Assembly: GCA_963930655.1 (NCBI GenBank)
Contig: OZ005608.1
Location: 8,804,001-8,868,000 of the forward strand
Direction: 5' to 3'
DNA length: 64,000 nt
DNA from: Myrica gale
Lineage: Eukaryota > Streptophyta > Magnoliopsida > Fagales > Myricaceae
The notes beneath the pieces were generated by a model. That model made no database searches. It was not told the DNA's origin and saw only the letters and a program-made list of their open reading frames with translations. The position numbers were made by a program, and so were the translations under genes. Shown here piece by piece: positions 1 to 11,714 of the stretch (the first letter of the stretch is position 1; each line of letters begins with the position of its first letter).

Positions 1-613
1 CAGGACTAGAGCAAACACAACATAAAAAACAAAGACGTTGGTGCTGGAGGCAACAACTGATGCGCATGATTCCTCAAGGATCATGAGCCCCTATAATTTA
101 ATTGATTATTTTTCTTTATAAAAACTGCCAGTTGTTAGGTATTAGTAGGGAAGTATGGATTTGACCTTCTTCTTTCCAAAGAACTAGCCAGGTGTGGGCA
201 TATCGGAGGAGAGGAAACAGGAATCGTTGTAATGTATAAGCTGATTATAAATTGCAAAAGAAGATAGAAAGGCAAAAGGAGAAGACAACCAATGAAATTG
301 TTTAACCAAGTTGTTGGGAATTAATTATCTTCATTGGTCACCGAGGAGCATGTTCCCAAAGTAATGTTAAACTAGGATAGTGTAGAGCTCTCTGTTTTCT
401 GGTTTCCTTTTTTTCTAATCTAGAAACAGTAGCTTTAGTTGAGAGGGATGCCTCTATAACATGCGTCACCGGGACGGTAACAAGCTACAACTGGGGCAAG
501 GGCGGGGCGTTGAACAGTGAAACTGAAAGAAAAGATGGTACACTTCAAATTATGAAGGACGAAATACATCGATATAAGTGGAGGATAATATGGAAAAATA
601 AATATATATGTGG
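1..613. other. Intergenic, no gene seen
   Basis: AT-rich sequence with only short reading frames that lack codon structure or recognisable domains. A slightly GC-richer patch near 460-520 has no clear identity. Confidence 0.6.
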
Positions 614-1002
614 TTAGAGTTGAGAGATTTGCGTTCACAATTTTTTTTTTGATTCCGGTTCCATTCCTGCATTTATTGGAATGGAATCGAAACCCAACCA
701 AAATTTTTCGTAATCAGAACAGAAAATTCTGGTTCCGAATTTTTTTAGACATTGTTTTAGCCTTTATGAGCCCAAAATTTTGGAAGATTTTTTTATTCAT
801 CATAAATTAATTCGATTCTAAAGTAAACATTCAATCAAATTTAATATATTACACTTTATTTTGAGTCCTAATTTTTTTTTAAAAAAAAAACAGAATCGAA
901 ATTTCTGGCAATTCCACCATAATTTTCAGTTCCAAAAATTGCCCAAAATGAGGTTCAAGTTCCAAAAATTTAAGTTCTTGCCAGAATTTTTGTCCACCCT
1001 TA
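614..1002. repeat. hAT-type MITE, copy 1
   Basis: The right end reads CCACCCTTA, the complement of the TAAGGGTG end seen at 31907. The interior has runs such as GGTTCCATTCCTGCATTTAT and a block (roughly 800-870) that is the reverse complement of a block in the element at 44229-44813, showing one family. There is no coding capacity. The left end is approximate and I could not find a matching 8-bp target-site duplication, so the copy is old or trimmed. Confidence 0.5.
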
Positions 1003-1224
1003 ATTATTTATGAAATTGAAGAGCACAATATGTCAAGTTGATAGTTTAGACCCATATTTAAAATTTTATTGGTAGTTAGAGGGTTTGAAGTGACTTTCCC
1101 CTTTTGTATTATAAGTAGGTTACAAGTGAAAGACTTATATTTATGGAGAAAATACAAAACATGATAAGTAAGATACTACTATATTTAAATTTGAATTTTT
1201 GAGATCTTGACAGTATTTCACATT

Positions 1225-2763
1225 TGTCACGCCCTTAAAATCAGCATAAATAAAAAAATAAATTTATCGCATTTATTCGAAAAAAAACATAACATAACGA
1301 TACTGTTTCAAAACATAAACTTGAACAAATTAAAATTCATAATGATGCTCTCATATATCCCGCCCACATGCTCTCTAGGTTCAATCCCTGAGCAATATCT
1401 GAAAATAGGAAAATAAAACGGAAAGAGTTCGACAACTTAGTATGCAGAGAATAAAAATATATATTCTTTTCTTTGAGCCGAAATAAAGAAAATAGAATAG
1501 CTTTATCAGAAAATCCCCTTTGGCATCAACAGTAAACCACATTGACCCCTATGGCAGGGTTGTGCAACGACTTAACCGGCGGCCAAACCGAATTAAGCCA
1601 ACAGTAAATGGAGTTTGCCCTACTAAGACTTAGACACGTACACTAAGTGTGCACTAGGGAGAAACCCACACATAAACCACTCCGAAGAATGGATGCACTC
1701 AGTAATCAGTAATCAGTATGTTGGTACCAACTGCAGCAATAATCAGTAATCAGTAACAAAACATTGCCTCGGAGTTTGAAAACAGTATAATTTATAATAA
1801 CAAAATTTCATAATCAGAATCAGAAATTATATTTAGCAGAAAGAATTCAGAACAGTAAAGATGAACATATTTCAGTATGCTTTTAAAATTCCATATTTGT
1901 TTGCAAATAATATAACTTTGCAATAAGACTAATTTCCACAAAGCAGTTTTTGACAACATCGGAGAAAAATCCCATTTTGCATCATTCATCAATTTTCACC
2001 GAAAATAACTTAGTAGCTCCGCTTACCCAATTTGCTTCGATAATCGAATCGCCCTAGAAAACACGTACTGCAACGATCCTCAAGAACCGAAGAAAAATGT
2101 AAATACCAACAATGGCCGAATAGAGAGAGAGAGAGATCTCAAAATTGATGAAAAATCACGTTTGAGATGTGTGAATAATTTCTGAGTAAGAGGTCCCTTT
2201 TATAGGCGAGAGAGACTTGAATTCTTAGTGCAAACCGTCCACAATGGAAGGCCATTAGGCGTCTCTTCAAAACCGTCCATTGCTGCTATTAGTCGCCAAA
2301 ACTCATGAAAACTTCGAGAAATGAGTGTTAGGAATTAAATGCCTCGAAAATCAGATGAAAAAGTATCAAAACGGATGAGAAATCGATGAGAGAGAGAGAA
2401 TTGATGAGAGAGAATCTGCAACGTCAAAACGGAAGCTAGGGCATGAAAATGCATATTCTAAAGTTTGGGGAAGAAGACGATCTAAATGCACCGTTTCATT
2501 AAAAATTAAATCTGGTGAAAAGAAGGTTAAATAAAATAAGACATAAGCATTACCAACAAAACGCATGAATTGCCTCAATAATTAAGCTACACTTCTCCTT
2601 CCTTTTAGCGCGTAGGTTCGAATCCCCGTGTGATATATTGTTTGAAGTAAAGCTGCTAAACCTTTAAATAATTCAACTGCGTATAAATTAACAAGTGCGT
2701 GTCTAGCCTAGTGGTCTTCTCCTGTTAAAACTCCAAGTCTGGGTTCTCATAACATTAATACAT
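1225..2763 (-). mobile_element. Ty3/gypsy LTR remnant between 22-bp direct repeats
   Basis: The segment opens with TGTCACGCCC, the reverse of the GGGCGTGACA end typical of large plant gypsy LTRs and like the end of the LTR at 24632. Around 1540-1770 it carries the GC-richer tract (near GGGTTGTGCAACGAC) also typical of these LTRs. No partner LTR or internal region is present, and the opposite LTR terminus is not recognisable. Flanking direct repeats at 1203-1224 and 2764-2785 match at 20 of 22 positions. It is a fossil, incomplete. Confidence 0.4.
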
Positions 2764-5074
2764 GATCTTGACAATATTGCACATTAAAACATGAATAGCT
2801 AATATTGTGATAAAATCCTAACCAATCTTTTAGATTGATTATTGATTATTATTTGAATAAGGTGTAAAATACCAATTTTGAATAGCAAAAATTGTAACTC
2901 TTAGGGCTTTACATGGTGTACATAATAAAAAGTTGCTGTCGGGGTTGTCAATACGACACAAGCTATACTTTCCAGAGGAGATAAATAATTGGTTTGATGT
3001 TCTGAAACTAATTAACAAAATTAAAAGCTAAGATTCTAATTTGGTAACGAAAGGAAACTGGGGGAGTTTTTTTGTCCTCTTACCTTCGGAGTGACTGTAA
3101 ACCTATCTCTTTCCTTTTCATTGCTATTCCAAGCTAGCTACCTAGCTAGCTCTACCCGGGATCGATCAGTACTGTTATTTTTCATTATTTCCTTCAACTT
3201 AAAAATGGTACAAAAATTCATTTTTTAGATAAGTACAAAAATTCATTTTTCATTGCTTATAGCTTCAGGGAGGAGATGATGTCGAATTTGAATCTCGGTG
3301 TAAGCAGCTTGACTGCTTTCCCCCATCCTATTACCTAACAAAAAAAGTAAGTAATTATCTATGCAATACTCCGTATCAAGGCAAACACGTGTCATTAAAT
3401 GATAACAAAGAGAACAAAACGTGACACCTTGCAACCCATATATTGCCTTCATCCAAAGAATTAATATATTTGTGTTTATTTTGCATGAAAATTATTTTTG
3501 AGCAAAAAATTCTCATAACTTTGTATGTTTGGGAGGGTAAGGAAATGTAGGTCAATGAAAAATCTCATCTCAAGCGCCAAAATGTTTTTTTATTAGAGGA
3601 GAAAGTCATTTTTTATAATTCCTCTGCTTTAGACATTTGTCTACTTTGAATGAACCTTTTTTCAAGAAGAGAACGTTATTTTCAATCTATCTACTTTACA
3701 CAATAGTCTATTCTGAATAATAAAAATTTAAAAGTATATTTAAAAATATTTTATTAATGGTTTTTCACATATTTCAACACGTTTTTCTTTATAAACTTCT
3801 ACATATTTTTATAAACCCTATTAAAATTTACACTAACTCCAATACAAAAAAATTTAGAGAAAAATATATTTTTCTGCCACTTATAATTAAGCTTCTGACT
3901 CTTTGCACCTAAATCTATCAATTTTGATACATTTCACCCTTCAACTAACAAATGTTTACACTTTACACCCTCAAGTGTTAATTTGGACGAAAATTGTTAT
4001 TTCGGTTCAGTGAAATGACGATTTTACCCCCATAATAGAAGAGAAATAAAACGAAATTGATAATATGGAGTACAAAGTGTCAAAATCCTAATAGTCAAGA
4101 GACGCAAAGTGTAGGCATCCAAACACATGTAAGTATTTTTTAACCAGTCTTGCTACACAGTAAAATTCTAAAAGAAAAAGATCACATACTCTTAATCAAA
4201 CACTAAAATTTTATTTCAGACAACTTTTTGGGTACGATCAACTCAATGATTAAAGATCAATCATATTTACAACTGATTTTTTTTTTCTTATTTTACGTGG
4301 GAAACAAACACACTAATATGCAGTGAAAAAGTTTCTTAAAATGACCTACGTACCCTTCCTGGACGTCTTAATCAACTGAAGTAACCAACACTGCTTTTTT
4401 ATTTTTATTTTCCCCCCTTATGTCTAGTAACCAATACACTTGATAGAGTCAAAATCTGATGACTCATAAATCCCTCATTAAGAATATTATATCAGAGCTG
4501 ATCAGAGTCATATTATATATAATGAAGTTCCGTGATTGATCATTTATACAAATGGAGTGAATGACTGGATTTGTTTATATAAATTGTCGAGGGAAACCTA
4601 CAATAATTGAGAAAAAGTCAACATCATGGTATAGCATATCATTTATGCCCCAAAGAAGATTCCATGAACATGACCCACCCATGCTTATTGCATCTTGTCG
4701 AGGGGTTCCATTTTGACGTGCCTAATATAGATGTCATGTGGTTTTGCTACAATAATGTCTTAATTAATGCATGCCGTCCTACTGGTTTCCCCACGATCCA
4801 TACCATGCTCCATTAGAGTTGGTACCTTCAGTATGTCACCTACCTATATGTTTCTTTTTCCAAGGTGATTTCTACATCATATATATCCTTCCAGATTAAT
4901 CTCATCTTGCTAAGCATATACAAATATGATACCTCTTTTTTTTGGAATAATTTTTAGATGCATACGTCAAGATACACATTGGAGGAGAGTCCAATCAGCC
5001 TCTTTTTATCCCCAAACTAAAGAGAGCACTGAGCAAAAATCTCATTGAAATAGACATTTTCGTCCTTTCCTTGT
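2764..5074. other. Intergenic, no gene seen
   Basis: AT-rich. It holds two short tRNA-promoter-like patches (a B-box-like GGTTCGAATCC near 2612, and TAGCCTAGTGG followed by GGGTTCTCAT at about 2703-2750) that could be SINE debris. No reading frame here has recognisable domains. Confidence 0.5.
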
Positions 5075-5495
5075 AATCACTTTTTTTTTTTCGAGTGATG
5101 GGAAATTTTGTCTCTTAAATTTGAACGGAGCTCAATCAGTGCAAGAGAAATGCACTAATAAAAGTTGTTTGCTAAGCTGGAAGTGCAACAGTAAATTTCA
5201 AATATTCAAACCGGTCCCATAACTAACAGTGTAAGTTTAGTCAAAAACTTAAATCACTTTTGCTTTAACTTCTCACCCACTTCTCCCCTACGCCCAAGCA
5301 TAGCCACGTTTTTCTTTGCGAATAATTTGTAATCACTTTTGTTTTGAGCGATGAAGGAAATCCCTTGCACTCAAATTTTATGTATTCGATTCGACGTGAA
5401 CAAGTTCAAGAAAAATGCACAAATTAAGTTGAAAGCCTAACATTAAATCTGATCAAATATTCAAATAGGTCCCATAACTAAATATTAAGACCCCT
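5075..5495 (+). repeat. Two diverged copies of a roughly 160-bp repeat
   Basis: Both copies start with AATCACTTTT followed by GAG(T/C)GATG. Both continue through a gapped match to AAATATTCAAA and end in GGTCCCATAACTAA, the first copy at about 5075-5230 and the second at about 5328-5490. The sequence between them (5235-5327) matches part of the repeat at 12240-12495. The family is not recognised; a SINE or MITE origin is possible. Confidence 0.5.
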
Positions 5496-5879
5496 TACAA
5501 TTTCGTGTTCGAATTACACAGTATAATTCAGAGAGAGATAGTTAGACACGATAGGTGGACCATACATTATTTAATGCTGCTTATATAAAATTTCAGGTAG
5601 CATGGATCTGTTGGGTGATCTTGAACCTTTTCCATCCCAAAAGCTCTGTTGTAGAATGTCACGCCACGTGCCAATACTTACCCCCTAGGCTCACCTATAG
5701 TGATGATATGTACATAAGCGGGGATTACGACACGAATTGATGTTGAACCATATATGTATATTCAACATATCTAAATTTGTGAATCTCAGATGCTTATGAT
5801 GTGTCATAACACATAATCATATTATGGGTATGGGGAATCTGTTGATCGAAACGAAACTCATACCTAGAGGTGGTCTTGA
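5496..5879. other. Intergenic, no gene seen
   Basis: Short AT-rich spacer before the large inverted repeat. The only reading frame, at about 5555-5740, has no recognisable domain. Confidence 0.4.
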
Positions 5880-6253
5880 GATCGGGCGACGATATCGTTC
5901 ACAGTGGGATAGTGCAAGCCACCACTAAGAGGAGTGGTTGGTATCCCTAGGCGATGAAACAATTATGCCTAACCGGATCCTGGTGCCGGGGCACGGGACA
6001 GTCTCAGAGGAGAGGAGAGATGCACAACCCGGACTCTAGGGGGTTAAATAGAGCGTTGTAAGGACACTTCTATCGGACCGAAAAAAGAAAGAAAGAAAAA
6101 AATGAAATGATCGGAAAACATATGCATTCATTTTGCATTGCATGACTCATATCGCATGACTTGTGTTATTATGAATCTTGTTCTTGTTTATTCTCTAATT
6201 ATTTTTTGTTCCCTTATCCCCCCTTACTGAATCAGTAGGACTCATCCCTTTAT

Positions 6254-6580
6254 TTGTTTAATCTTTTGTATGTACTGCTGTGGACCTGTCAGATGAGGAC
6301 ATTTTTTAGCGAACAAATTCTGGAGATAAACCCATATATCTTAGTCATGAAGATCTGGACCTACGTGACTGATACCCTTGAGGTGTATGTGGGGTACGAG
6401 CCCCAGTGGCACCTCAAGGCTCTTCCCCTGGCCCAACTTCCACTCGTGGAAGATTTTGGACTAGTTGATGTAGATCCAACCCTCCTGCATGTTGTCCCTC
6501 CTCCACCGTTACTACCTGCGGAGGGTACTGGGGAGTCGGAGTTTATAGACTTGACCTCCGATACCGAGCCGGAGGACTAG
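6254..6580 (+). other. Protein-like stretch in left arm, unknown
   Basis: This frame of about 100 residues contains VMKIWTYVTDTLEVYVGYEP, a proline-rich stretch, and an acidic tail ending FIDLTSDTEPED. The same stretch, nearly unchanged, lies inverted in the right arm. I do not recognise the domain. It sits in LTR-like sequence, so it may be part of an accessory frame of the element rather than a host gene. Confidence 0.35.
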
Positions 6581-6792
6581 TAGCCCCTTGGGATGGCTTA
6601 GTTTTATGTTGATGTAGATACTTGGGTAATCTTATGGTAGTGTAGATCATGGCGTTGTAGTACGGAAGCTCTAGACAGCTTCCACTTTTGTACTTACTTT
6701 CTCTTACTTTTGTTTTCTCATTAAATATATTTTGTAAAATAGAAAATCTGTGATCCTAGTGGAACTGTTTATATCTATATATATATATATTC

Positions 6793-7600
6793 CAACTTTT
6801 CCCGCTGAATCAGTAACTTTGATCGGAAGGAAATAAGCCAACTTTGTTAATCGATCTACAATTACCTAAACAACATCTTGTCCCGTTGGTGCTTTTGGTA
6901 ATCCCTTCACCAAATACATCGTTATTTCGTCCTACTTCGAAACGGGTACCTCCAAAAGCTACAATAATCCGACAGGTCTCTGATGTTCTGTTTTAACTTG
7001 TTGACATGTCAAACAACGACTTACATATTCAACAACATCCTTCTTCATTTTGTTCCACCAGAATTTCTCCTTAAGATCCCGATACATTTTCATACTACCC
7101 GATTGGATAACAAACATTGACTTGTGAGCTTATCCCAAAATATTTCCCCAAATCTCCTTATCCTCAGGCACTACCAAACGCTTTTGGAAATACAGGGTTC
7201 CATGTCCAGAAAATCCAAAATTGTCCTTTGTACCTAATTCCAGCTCTGCAACTATTTTCTTTACAAATGGGTCTTGTCGCTAAAATCAATGAGAGTAGGT
7301 TGAATCAATAGGGCGGCCAACCTTGCCGTCTCTCCTTGCAAGAAAATTTCAATATCATTTCTCTCCATATCGTCCTTTAGTTCTTTCTTCACTACCTTCC
7401 GGCTCGAAGCATCAGTATCAACATTAACCTTCCCTGCATGATAAAGCAAAACATCATAGACCCGTCGGATTATTGCAGCCTTTGGAGATACCCATTTGGA
7501 AGTGGGACGAAATAACGATGGATTTGGTGACGAGATTACCAAAAGCACCAACGAGACAAGATGTTGTTTGGGTAATTGTAGATCGATTAACAAAGTCGGC
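6793..7600 (-). mobile_element. Ty3/gypsy RNase H end and integrase N-terminus (fossil)
   Basis: On the minus strand the sequence first encodes the RNase H end with YHAGKVNVDTDASSRK and the linker with LAALLIQPTL. It then encodes integrase landmarks including MKMYRDLKEKFWW, the CLTCQ zinc-binding motif, and the start of the catalytic core. These are signatures of chromovirus-type gypsy pol. The copy is broken in several places. It spans the spacer and inner left arm of the inverted repeat. Confidence 0.75.
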
Positions 7601-7640
7601 TCATTTCCTTCCGATCAAAGTTACTTATTCGGCGAAAAAG
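7473..7640 (+). mobile_element. Ty3/gypsy integrase core fragment (fossil)
   Basis: This plus-strand stretch contains PLEIPIWKWDEITMD and VWVIVDRLTKSAHFLPI, the hallmark start of the gypsy integrase core. It is the inverted partner of the minus-strand integrase end at 6793-6985 and stops at a (TA)n tract, as that one does. Confidence 0.8.
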
Positions 7641-7837
7641 TTGGAATATATATATATATATATAAACAGTTCCACTAGGATCACAGATTTTCTATTTTAC
7701 AAAATATCTTTAATAAAAAAACAAAAGTAAGAAAAAGTAAGTACAAAAATGGAAGCTGTTGAAAGCTTCCGTACTACAAAGCCGTGATATACACTACCAT
7801 AAGATTTCCCAAGTATCTACATCAACATAAAACTAAG

Positions 7838-8137
7838 TCATCCCAAGGGGCTACAAGTCCTCCGGCTATCGGAGGTCAAGTCTATAAACTCCGACTCCCC
7901 AGTACCCTCCGCCGGTAGTAACAGTGGAGGAGGGAAAACATGCAGGAGGGTTGGATCTACATCAACCAGTCCAAAATCTTCCACAAGTGGAAGTGGGGGC
8001 AGGGGAAGAGCCTTGAGGTGCCACTGGGGCTCGTACCCCACATACACCTCAAGGGTATCGGTCACGTACGTCCAGATCTTCATGACTAAGATATATGGGT
8101 CAATCTCTAGAACTTGTTCGCTAAAAAAAGTCATCAT
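7838..8137 (-). other. Protein-like stretch in right arm, unknown
   Basis: Inverted partner of the stretch at 6254-6580. It shares the core IWTYVTDTLEVYVGYEPQWH and the FIDLTSD tail, with only scattered substitutions between the two. Confidence 0.35.
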
Positions 8138-8799
8138 TTAACAGGTACAATGTCCACAACAGCACATACAATAGATAAACAAATAAAGGGGTGAGTCCTA
8201 CTGACCCAGTAAGGGGGGATAAGGGAACAAAACAGAATTAGAGACTAAACAAGAACAATATTCACAACAAACCAAGTCATGTGATATGAGTCATGCAATG
8301 AAAAATGAATGCATTCGTTTCCCGATCATTTCATTTTTCTTTCTTTATTTCTTTTTTCAATTCGGTAGAGATGTCCTTACCGCGCTCTGTTTAACCCCTA
8401 GTGTCCGGGTTGTGCGTCCCTCCTCTCTTTTGAGACTGTCTCGTGCTCCGACACCAGGACCCGATTAGGCATAATTGTTTCATCGCCTAGGGATACCAAC
8501 CACTCCTCTCAGTGGTGGCTTGCACCATCCCACTGTGAACGGTACCGTCACTCAATTTCAGGACCCGAGGCATCCATCTCCCCCCATGGAAGACGAAACT
8601 TTGTAATAGTGTTTTCTTTAGCTTTTCTTCGATTTTGGTTTTATCTTTGGACATGATTTGCAGCTCATGTTTGGACTTCGTTGTTTGTTATATACTTGTC
8701 ATAAGCTTTGTTTACTTTCTTGCTGCCTTTATTGGTCATTTGGCAACTCGCTTCTATTCTTTCTTTCTGGTTGAACTCGGGACACGTTTAGTTTTTACT

Positions 8800-9425
8800 T
8801 TTGGAAGGACTAGGAGCCTTAGTTCTCTAGTCTCTGGATGCGACTAGGACCCAGGGTTCTACGAGGTCTTCTTACTATTAGAGGGACTGGGAACTTTAGT
8901 TCCAAGTCTGGGGATGCGAATGAGAATCAGGGTTCTCCGAGGTCGTCTTTCTCTCGGAGAGAATAGAAACCTTGGTTCTCCAAGTCCAGGGATGCGACTG
9001 GGAACTTGGAGTTCTCCAAGGTCATCTTATTCTTCGAGGGACTGGGAATATTGGTTCTTTGAGCCCGTGGATGCGATTGGGAACCGAGGTTTTCCTAGGT
9101 CGTCTTACTCTCGGAGGGATTGTGAACCTTGGTTCTCCTAAGTCTGTGGATGTGATTGGGAACCGGGGTTCTCCGAGGTCGTCTTACTCTCGGAGGAATT
9201 GGGAACCTTGGTTCTCCTAAGTTCGTGGATGCGACAGGGAACAAAGGGGTTCTCCGAGGTCGTCTTACTATTGGAGGGACTGGGAACCTTTGTTCTCCTA
9301 TGTCCGTGGATGCGATTGGGAACCAAGATTCTCCAAGGACGTCTTACTCTTGGAATGACTGTGAACCTTAGTTCTCTTAAGTCCATGGATGCGACTGGGA
9401 ACCGAGGTTCTCCGAGGTTATCATA
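8800..9425. repeat. 79-bp tandem array, about 8 units
   Basis: The landmark GGATGCGA (or a one-base variant) recurs at about 8836, 8912, 8990, 9069, 9148, 9227, 9308 and 9387, giving a period of 76-81 bp. A typical unit contains GGTTCTCCGAGGTCGTCTTA and CTCGGAGGGA. The array lies between the integrase end and where a 3' LTR would be. The frames that run through it on both strands are by-products of the repetition. Confidence 0.9.
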
Positions 9426-9477
9426 ATTTTTCTTCGTTTATTTGGCGATTGACTCTTGAAGAGAAATCTTCAGATAT

Positions 9478-10575
9478 TTAGGCGTAGTACTTTCTGAGAT
9501 ACATTGAATTCCAAGGATGTTGGAGCGTCTTTCCTTGGAGATCTTCTAAGTAGTACGTCCCTGATCGTTTGGATCTGACGATGCGATATGGGCCTTCCCA
9601 GTTTGGATGGACTTTGCCTTGTTGTGGGTCTTTGGTTCCCGGTAACATCTTCTTGAGGGCTAAATCCCTGGGGAGAAAATGGCAAGTTCTGACCATGACA
9701 TTGTAGTAATTTGCGATTTTCTGCTTGTATGCCTCCATCTTGAGATGTGCTTCTTCCTTTTTTCCCTCCAGTAAGTCGAGATCCATCTTATTCTCTTCCT
9801 CATTACTTTCATGGGTGAACATCATTACTCGTGGTGAGAGAGCTATGATTTCCACCGGGATCACAACTTCGGTTCCATAAGTGAGGGCGAACAATGTTTC
9901 TCTAGTAACTGTCCGGGCGGTGTTGCGATATGCCCATAGAACTCTGGATAGTACTTCTTCCCAAGAATCATTGTGATCTTCAATCTTTGTTTTGATAATC
10001 TTTAGCAACGATCGGTTTGCTAGTTCCACTTGTCCGTTGGATTGTGGGTAATATGGAGACGAGTAGTGGTTCTTAATGTTGAGTTCCTTGCAAAATTCTC
10101 GGAAGTTGCTATTGTCGAACCGTTTGGCATTTACAGTGATTATGGCCCGAGGAAGTACGAAGCGACAAATAATATTTTTCCAAACAAACTTCTGAATATT
10201 TTGCTCAGTGATTTTTGCCAATGGCTCAGCTTCTACCCACTTGGTGAAATAATCGATAGCGACAATTTAGAACTTCAGCTGTCTCCGCCTTATTGGGAAA
10301 GGCTCGAGGATATCAATCCCCCACTGCATAAGCGGGTATGGAGCACTCACAATATTCATCTTTTCCGCCGAGATATTTATGAGATTGGTGAACCTTTGGC
10401 ATTTTTCGCATTTCCGTACTACATTTTCTGCATCAGCATATATGGTGGGCCAAAAGAATCCATCTCGGATTATCTTTTGAGCCAAAGTGTGCGCTCCTGA
10501 ATAGTTCCCACAGATTCCTTCATGCACTTCCCGAAGTGCGTAGTTTGCATCTCGGGTGTTGAGGCAATGTAACAA
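9478..10575 (-). mobile_element. Tat-type integrase (part of 8557-12235)
   Basis: The zinc-binding N-terminus (H-x-H ... CEKCQRF) lies at 10575-10267. It is followed by the catalytic core with SSPYYPQSNGQVELANRSL and the C-terminal region with HPNWEGPYRIVRSKRSGTYY at 10221-9478. This order and wording are those of Tat-lineage integrases. It is a fossil. Confidence 0.85.
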
Positions 10576-10956
10576 TGGTTTGGAGAGGCTTCGGTGATAT
10601 AAGTTCTCATCTATGATGGTGTGCCACAGTGTTATCCTCTTGAATTTCTATTTTTGTTGTTTATCCATCCTGAGGCCTTCTTCTTGCAGTGTCTTCAAGA
10701 TTGATAATCACAAGTCACTAGGCTCTATTTTATCAGTCGTTCGAATATCGGACACGACTCAGGTACATTGCATGACACCTCGCCCTCTGGATGTCTCCGC
10801 CGCTCTTGAAACTTCGATAACCAATGCGTTAGCCCGAGCATTTTGATTGAGAGAAATGTGTTGGATTTCAAAGGCTTCAAAGCGTCCCTTCACTTCTAAG
10901 GGACGTTTCAGATAAGCCGACATTCTTTAATCTCAGGCTTCAAAGCTTTCGGTGAT

Positions 10957-11666
10957 TTATCCCACCTTTAACTGAGAACCTGTATGTATGGTGAGATACC
11001 TTCCTCCTAAAAGCTCTACGGTGAATGACCGGTTTCTTCTGTTTTTTACTTGCAATGAAGTGGTCGATGAAGGCCCTGCTGACCTCTTTGAAACTTGCAA
11101 TGTAAGGAACACCTTACATTTGATGGCGTCTTGGGTGTTCAGTAAGTCCAACTGCGATCGGTAACCTTATAGGTGATCAAGTGGATCAGTTGCCCCCGTG
11201 TATTTGTCAATTATTGGCATGCGGAATTTGGATTGTAGTCGGACTGCTACAATATTTGAGGTGAACGAAGATTCTACCTGGTGCATCATATTTTCTAAGA
11301 AGGATGGTGGCAGCTTATCCACTTTTTGTCTCATCCTCCCCTATTCGGACAAAACTTTTTCTAATCTTGCGTTAACTCCGCCTTTCCGGGTGGAGAGTGT
11401 GAATCTCTATTGTACGACGGGATGTGATCCTCTTCATTATGCCTTTCCGACATTGATATTTGCGGTATGCGAGGCTCCCTGGCACGCCTTCCTTGGATAA
11501 ATATTTCTCCTGGTTGTTCGTGGTTCTGGCTCGGCTCTCTTCTAGTGTTAGTATGAGATTCGTGGACGGTTTCCACTAACCCTTCAATCACCTGCGGAGG
11601 AGGTTCCAGAAGTGGTTTTGGATTGCCTCCGACCTTCCCCTTGCCTTTACTCTTAGTGGTCACCAT
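10957..11666 (-). mobile_element. Tat-type gag region (part of 8557-12235)
   Basis: The frame starts at 11666 with MVTTKSKGKGKVGG just after the primer-binding site. Further down, the minus strand encodes a gag-like KFRMPIIDKYTGATDPLDHL, the conserved start of the Tat/Athila gag core, followed by LLNTQDAIKCKVF. It is a fossil. Confidence 0.7.
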
Positions 11667-11692
11667 AAACCTTTTATCATAAGAACTTCAAA

Positions 11693-11712
11693 CGTTCCCA
11701 CAAACGGTGCCA
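11693..11712 (-). other. Primer-binding site of the Tat element
   Basis: On the minus strand this reads TGGCACCGTTTGTGGGAACG, the Tat/Athila-type start of the internal region. It lies two bases after an LTR end in CAGCA at 11715. Confidence 0.7.
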
Positions 11713-11714
11713 AC

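Larger units (their letters stand above)
5880..8556. mobile_element. Large inverted repeat of gypsy LTR-like and integrase sequence
   Basis: The left arm (about 5880-6985) is the reverse complement of the right arm (about 7480-8556), with a spacer near 500 bp. Reading outward from the centre, each arm holds an integrase fragment, a (TA)n tract, a protein-like stretch ending in acidic residues, a polypyrimidine/polypurine part, and an LTR-like block with the tract TGCACAACCCGGACTCT or its counterpart. That last block resembles, in order and wording, the minus-strand block at 25500-25740 in the large LTR. It is a rearranged, incomplete gypsy fossil. Confidence 0.75.

Noticed and set aside
2596-2760. 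tRNA-like A-box and B-box motifs (TAGCCTAGTGG, GGTTCGAATCC)
   Set aside because: The boxes do not fall in one cloverleaf-sized unit with pairing arms; SINE debris is possible but not demonstrable by eye.
8914-9426. Several overlapping frames across 8.9-9.4 kb on both strands
   Set aside because: They arise from a 79-bp tandem repeat that stays open in several frames; no protein family is indicated.
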